Shown one piece after another: positions 23,813-25,664 of a DNA stretch of 25,664 nucleotides; position 1 is the stretch's first letter; the number at the start of each line of letters is the position of its first letter. Position numbers and translations under genes: made by a program. Source of the DNA: CAYVKM01 sp964452045 (GTDB lineage: Bacteria > Calditrichota > Calditrichia > RBG-13-44-9); the NCBI GenBank assembly GCA_964452045.1, contig CAYVKM010000052.1, positions 1-25,664 of the forward strand, in the 5' to 3' direction. The notes beneath the pieces are model-generated. The model ran no database searches and was not told the DNA's origin. It saw only the letters and a program-made list of their open reading frames with translations.

Positions 23813-24208
23813 TTAACCGGAAATTATTTTTAACCACACCCGTCTGGTTCGCGGTCCGTCAAATTCACAGAAGTAAATTCCCTGCCAGGTTCCCAACTGA
23901 ATTTGCCCACCATCGATAATCACAGCCAGGGAGCAACCAACCAATGATGATTTTATATGGGCTGCGGAATTGCCTTCCTGATGATGGTAACCATCACTAA
24001 AGGGGATCACTTTGTTGAGTTCCATCAGAATATCCCGAGTCACACTTGGATCTGCGTTTTCGTTTATGGTTACCCCGGCGGTGGTATGGGGAACAAAAAT
24101 CTGGCAAATACCGGATTTGATTCCGCCTTTACTTATCGCTTGCTGAATTTCCTGGGTAATATCGATAAACTGGGTTTGTGAATTTGTTCTGACATCTAAT
24201 TTTACCAT
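23813..24208 (-). CDS. yjbQ: YjbQ/UPF0047 family protein
   Basis: 131 aa, a widespread small family whose members show weak thiamine-phosphate synthase activity. The conserved blocks are all present: VPHTTAGVTINENADP (H41), GYHHQEGNSAAHIKSSLVG (H75, H76, H84) and LGTWQGIYFCEFDGPRTR. A GGAGG box lies 12 bases before the ATG, a long spacing. It follows the 24268-25530 gene by 59 bases on the same strand, so the two may share a transcript. Confidence 0.93.
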   Translation of the reverse strand: MVKLDVRTNSQTQFIDITQEIQQAISKGGIKSGICQIFVPHTTAGVTINENADPSVTRDILMELNKVIPFSDGYHHQEGNSAAHIKSSLVGCSLAVIIDGGQIQLGTWQGIYFCEFDGPRTRRVWLKIISG

Positions 24209-24267
24209 CGGTCTGGCGTTCCTCCGGATTTGTGAGAAAGTAATAGATTCTATCTTCTAAACGTATA

Positions 24268-25530
24268 TCAGGTTTTCAATTCTTTTTTCTTGGCAGCCGG
24301 GAAGAGAATATTATTCAGAATAAGCCGGTAGCCTGGGGAATTTTTATGCAATTCCAGCTGGGTAGGCGGATCGCCCACGGCGTGAGTGTAATCCTCCGGA
24401 TCGTGCCCGCCATAGAAAGTGAAAGTGCCTTTACCTGCATTGCCGTGGATATATTTCACATCGTCCGTCCCTTCAACTTCGCCCATCACGATAACCGAAG
24501 GTTTGATCTTACTGCGCAGGAACATGGTGGTTTGCCCCATAAAACCCTTGATAATATTTACGTGATCCTGGGTAAGCATGGTGGGAACCGGGTCATATTT
24601 GGCGGAAAATTCAAACAGGGAGAAGTAGTCCGCTTCCGGTGTACGCAGACGCACGGAAAAACTTGGTGGTGTGTCAATATCCGAGAATTCATAGACATTA
24701 GGATCCGTATAAAGTTTATAATTCTGGAACGCCAGGGTCTTGGTGTAATCGAGTTTTTGCAGATATTCCGGATCAGGCGGTGTGCCGTCGAAAGGAATGT
24801 CAACCATATCCACTCCTTCGGCGGACAGGGCAATGTCCAGCGCATCGGTTGCCGAGCACATGGCAAACAGAAATCCGCCATCCATTACGTACTGTCGGAT
24901 TTCCCAGGCCACCGCTTTTTTCTCCTCCGAAACCGATTTGTAGCCCAGTTTTGCCGCCAGGGCCTCATTGGTCTGTACATCCAGAATATACCAGGGAGCA
25001 TTGCGGAAGCTGCCGTAAAATTTACCATACTGTCCGGTAAAATCTTCGTGGTGCAGGTGTAGCCAGTCGTAATCAGACAGTTTTCCGGCCAGTACTTCCT
25101 CATCATAGACTTTATCATAATCAATTTCGGAATAAGCAAGGGCCAGGGTAACTGCATCATCCCAGGGTTGCTTGTTTGGTGGGGTATAAACTGCAATTTT
25201 GGGTGCTTTCTCCAGCAGGACCCGCTCCATATTTTCCTGTTCAATAGTGGCGTAAATCTGATTCACTTCAGTCGCCCCGATTTTTTCAGTCTTTACCCCG
25301 CGGATCAGACACTCCTGTTCCAGCCCGGTAAAATTCTGGATTAGAAAAGAACCGCCCCGGTAATTGAGCAGCCATTCAACATTTACATTCTTCTTCAGCG
25401 CCAGGTAAGCAATTCCGTATGCCTTTAGATGATCGGTCTGGCTCAGATCCATGGGAATTAAAATATACTGGCTGTAAGTTTTTACTGATAGCAGCAGTAT
25501 GCTTAATAAAATGTATTTAAAGATTTTCAT
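24268..25530 (-). CDS. Exported protein of the 'asparagine synthetase B' label in Bacteroidota
   Basis: 420 aa with a signal peptide ending TYSQ, so it is exported. The mature start YILIPMDLSQTDHLKAYGIAY and LNYRGGSFL are typical of a conserved FCB family often annotated as asparagine synthetase B. Neither an N-terminal Cys nor a PP-loop of AsnB is present, so that name is misleading. Blocks such as KIAVYTPPNKQPWDDAVTL, LHLHHEDFTGQYGKFY and GGFLFAMCSATD suggest a class I amidotransferase-like fold, as far as one can read by eye. AGGA lies 8 bases before the ATG, and the start overlaps the stop of the upstream TPR gene by four bases (ATGA). Confidence 0.85.
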   Translation of the reverse strand: MKIFKYILLSILLLSVKTYSQYILIPMDLSQTDHLKAYGIAYLALKKNVNVEWLLNYRGGSFLIQNFTGLEQECLIRGVKTEKIGATEVNQIYATIEQENMERVLLEKAPKIAVYTPPNKQPWDDAVTLALAYSEIDYDKVYDEEVLAGKLSDYDWLHLHHEDFTGQYGKFYGSFRNAPWYILDVQTNEALAAKLGYKSVSEEKKAVAWEIRQYVMDGGFLFAMCSATDALDIALSAEGVDMVDIPFDGTPPDPEYLQKLDYTKTLAFQNYKLYTDPNVYEFSDIDTPPSFSVRLRTPEADYFSLFEFSAKYDPVPTMLTQDHVNIIKGFMGQTTMFLRSKIKPSVIVMGEVEGTDDVKYIHGNAGKGTFTFYGGHDPEDYTHAVGDPPTQLELHKNSPGYRLILNNILFPAAKKKELKT

Positions 25531-25664
25531 GGAAGTTCCTGCAGTTTGTTTTCTTTCAGATATTTCATCCGATCTCTGGCGCGGAAGGTAAATAAACTAT
25601 TCGGATAATTTTCCAGAAGCTTCTGATAGATTTTAAAGGCTTCTGCGGCGCGATCATTTTGTTT
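25527..25664 (-). CDS. C-terminal end of a TPR-like protein (cut by window edge)
   Basis: Only the last 45 codons are inside the window. They read DRAAEAFKIYQKLLENYPNS then LFTFRARDRMKYLKENKLQE, the helix-turn-helix spacing of a tetratricopeptide repeat (A..Y..ll..YP.S). The TGA overlaps the next start by ATGA, so the downstream exported protein is translated with it. The whole protein may be a periplasmic or lipoprotein TPR, which is inference. Confidence 0.7.
   Translation of the reverse strand, partial: KQNDRAAEAFKIYQKLLENYPNSLFTFRARDRMKYLKENKLQELP

Noticed and set aside
24346..25062. 238-codon frame opposite the exported protein gene
   Set aside because: A shadow on the opposite strand of a gene with clear signal peptide, ribosome-binding site and conserved family blocks.

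Overview
The window reads as a bacterial chromosome segment of moderate GC from the FCB (Fibrobacterota-Chlorobiota-Bacteroidota) superphylum. Three things point that way: a PorX-type regulator (receiver plus PglZ domain) directly upstream of tsaE, an exported protein of the family usually labelled 'asparagine synthetase B' in Bacteroidota, and many lipoproteins. Clear Shine-Dalgarno sites (GGAG, AAGGAG, AGGGG) precede most genes. Bacteroidota usually lack these, so a deeper FCB lineage (Calditrichota, Marinimicrobia or a KSB1-like group) is more likely. This placement is inference; no rRNA is present.

Layout. 1-376: terminator of an upstream unit, then a leader. 377-4339 (+): HAD phosphatase, 6-phosphogluconate dehydrogenase (gnd), ClC chloride transporter with CBS domains. 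4424-6462 (-): a probable lipoprotein with a barrel-like C-terminal half, and a membrane protein made of three repeats. 6726-9759 (+): lipoprotein MsrA, class I/II aminotransferase, nitrilase-family amidase. 9873-14440 (+): porX, tsaE, tsaB and rimI, with tsaE/tsaB joined by a TGATG overlap; tsaB/rimI had the same junction but is now split by an AT-rich insert. 14551-19685 (+): accD, surE, guaA, glmS. 19782-20297: tRNA-Leu(CAG) followed by a frameshifted GIY-YIG nuclease and a second, broken copy of the tRNA 3' end. 20383-22933 (+): MATE/MOP-like transporter, deoxyribosyltransferase-like protein, YqiA-like esterase. 22953-25664: cold-shock-like protein (-), TonB_C-like lipoprotein (+), YjbQ (-), the exported 'AsnB-like' protein (-) and the end of a TPR protein (-).

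Two places stand out. First, between tsaB and rimI lies a 1,367-bp unit whose ends carry an 84-bp direct repeat of the tsaB/rimI junction. The copies differ at six positions and all six are silent third-codon positions, so the two copies diverged while both were functional genes in separate lineages before being joined. The layout is what a single crossover of a small circle carrying the junction of a related strain would leave. The insert carries one AT-rich gene for an exported, propeller-like protein. Second, the tRNA-Leu 3' end and its terminator hairpin are duplicated around a small GIY-YIG nuclease gene, and the second tRNA piece has a 34-bp palindrome inserted in its T loop. No integrase or transposase is visible, which suggests a minimal tRNA-targeting cassette.

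Most of the remainder is housekeeping: t6A tRNA modification (TsaE, TsaB), ribosomal protein acetylation (RimI), fatty-acid synthesis (AccD), nucleotide metabolism (SurE, GuaA), amino-sugar synthesis (GlmS) and envelope proteins.
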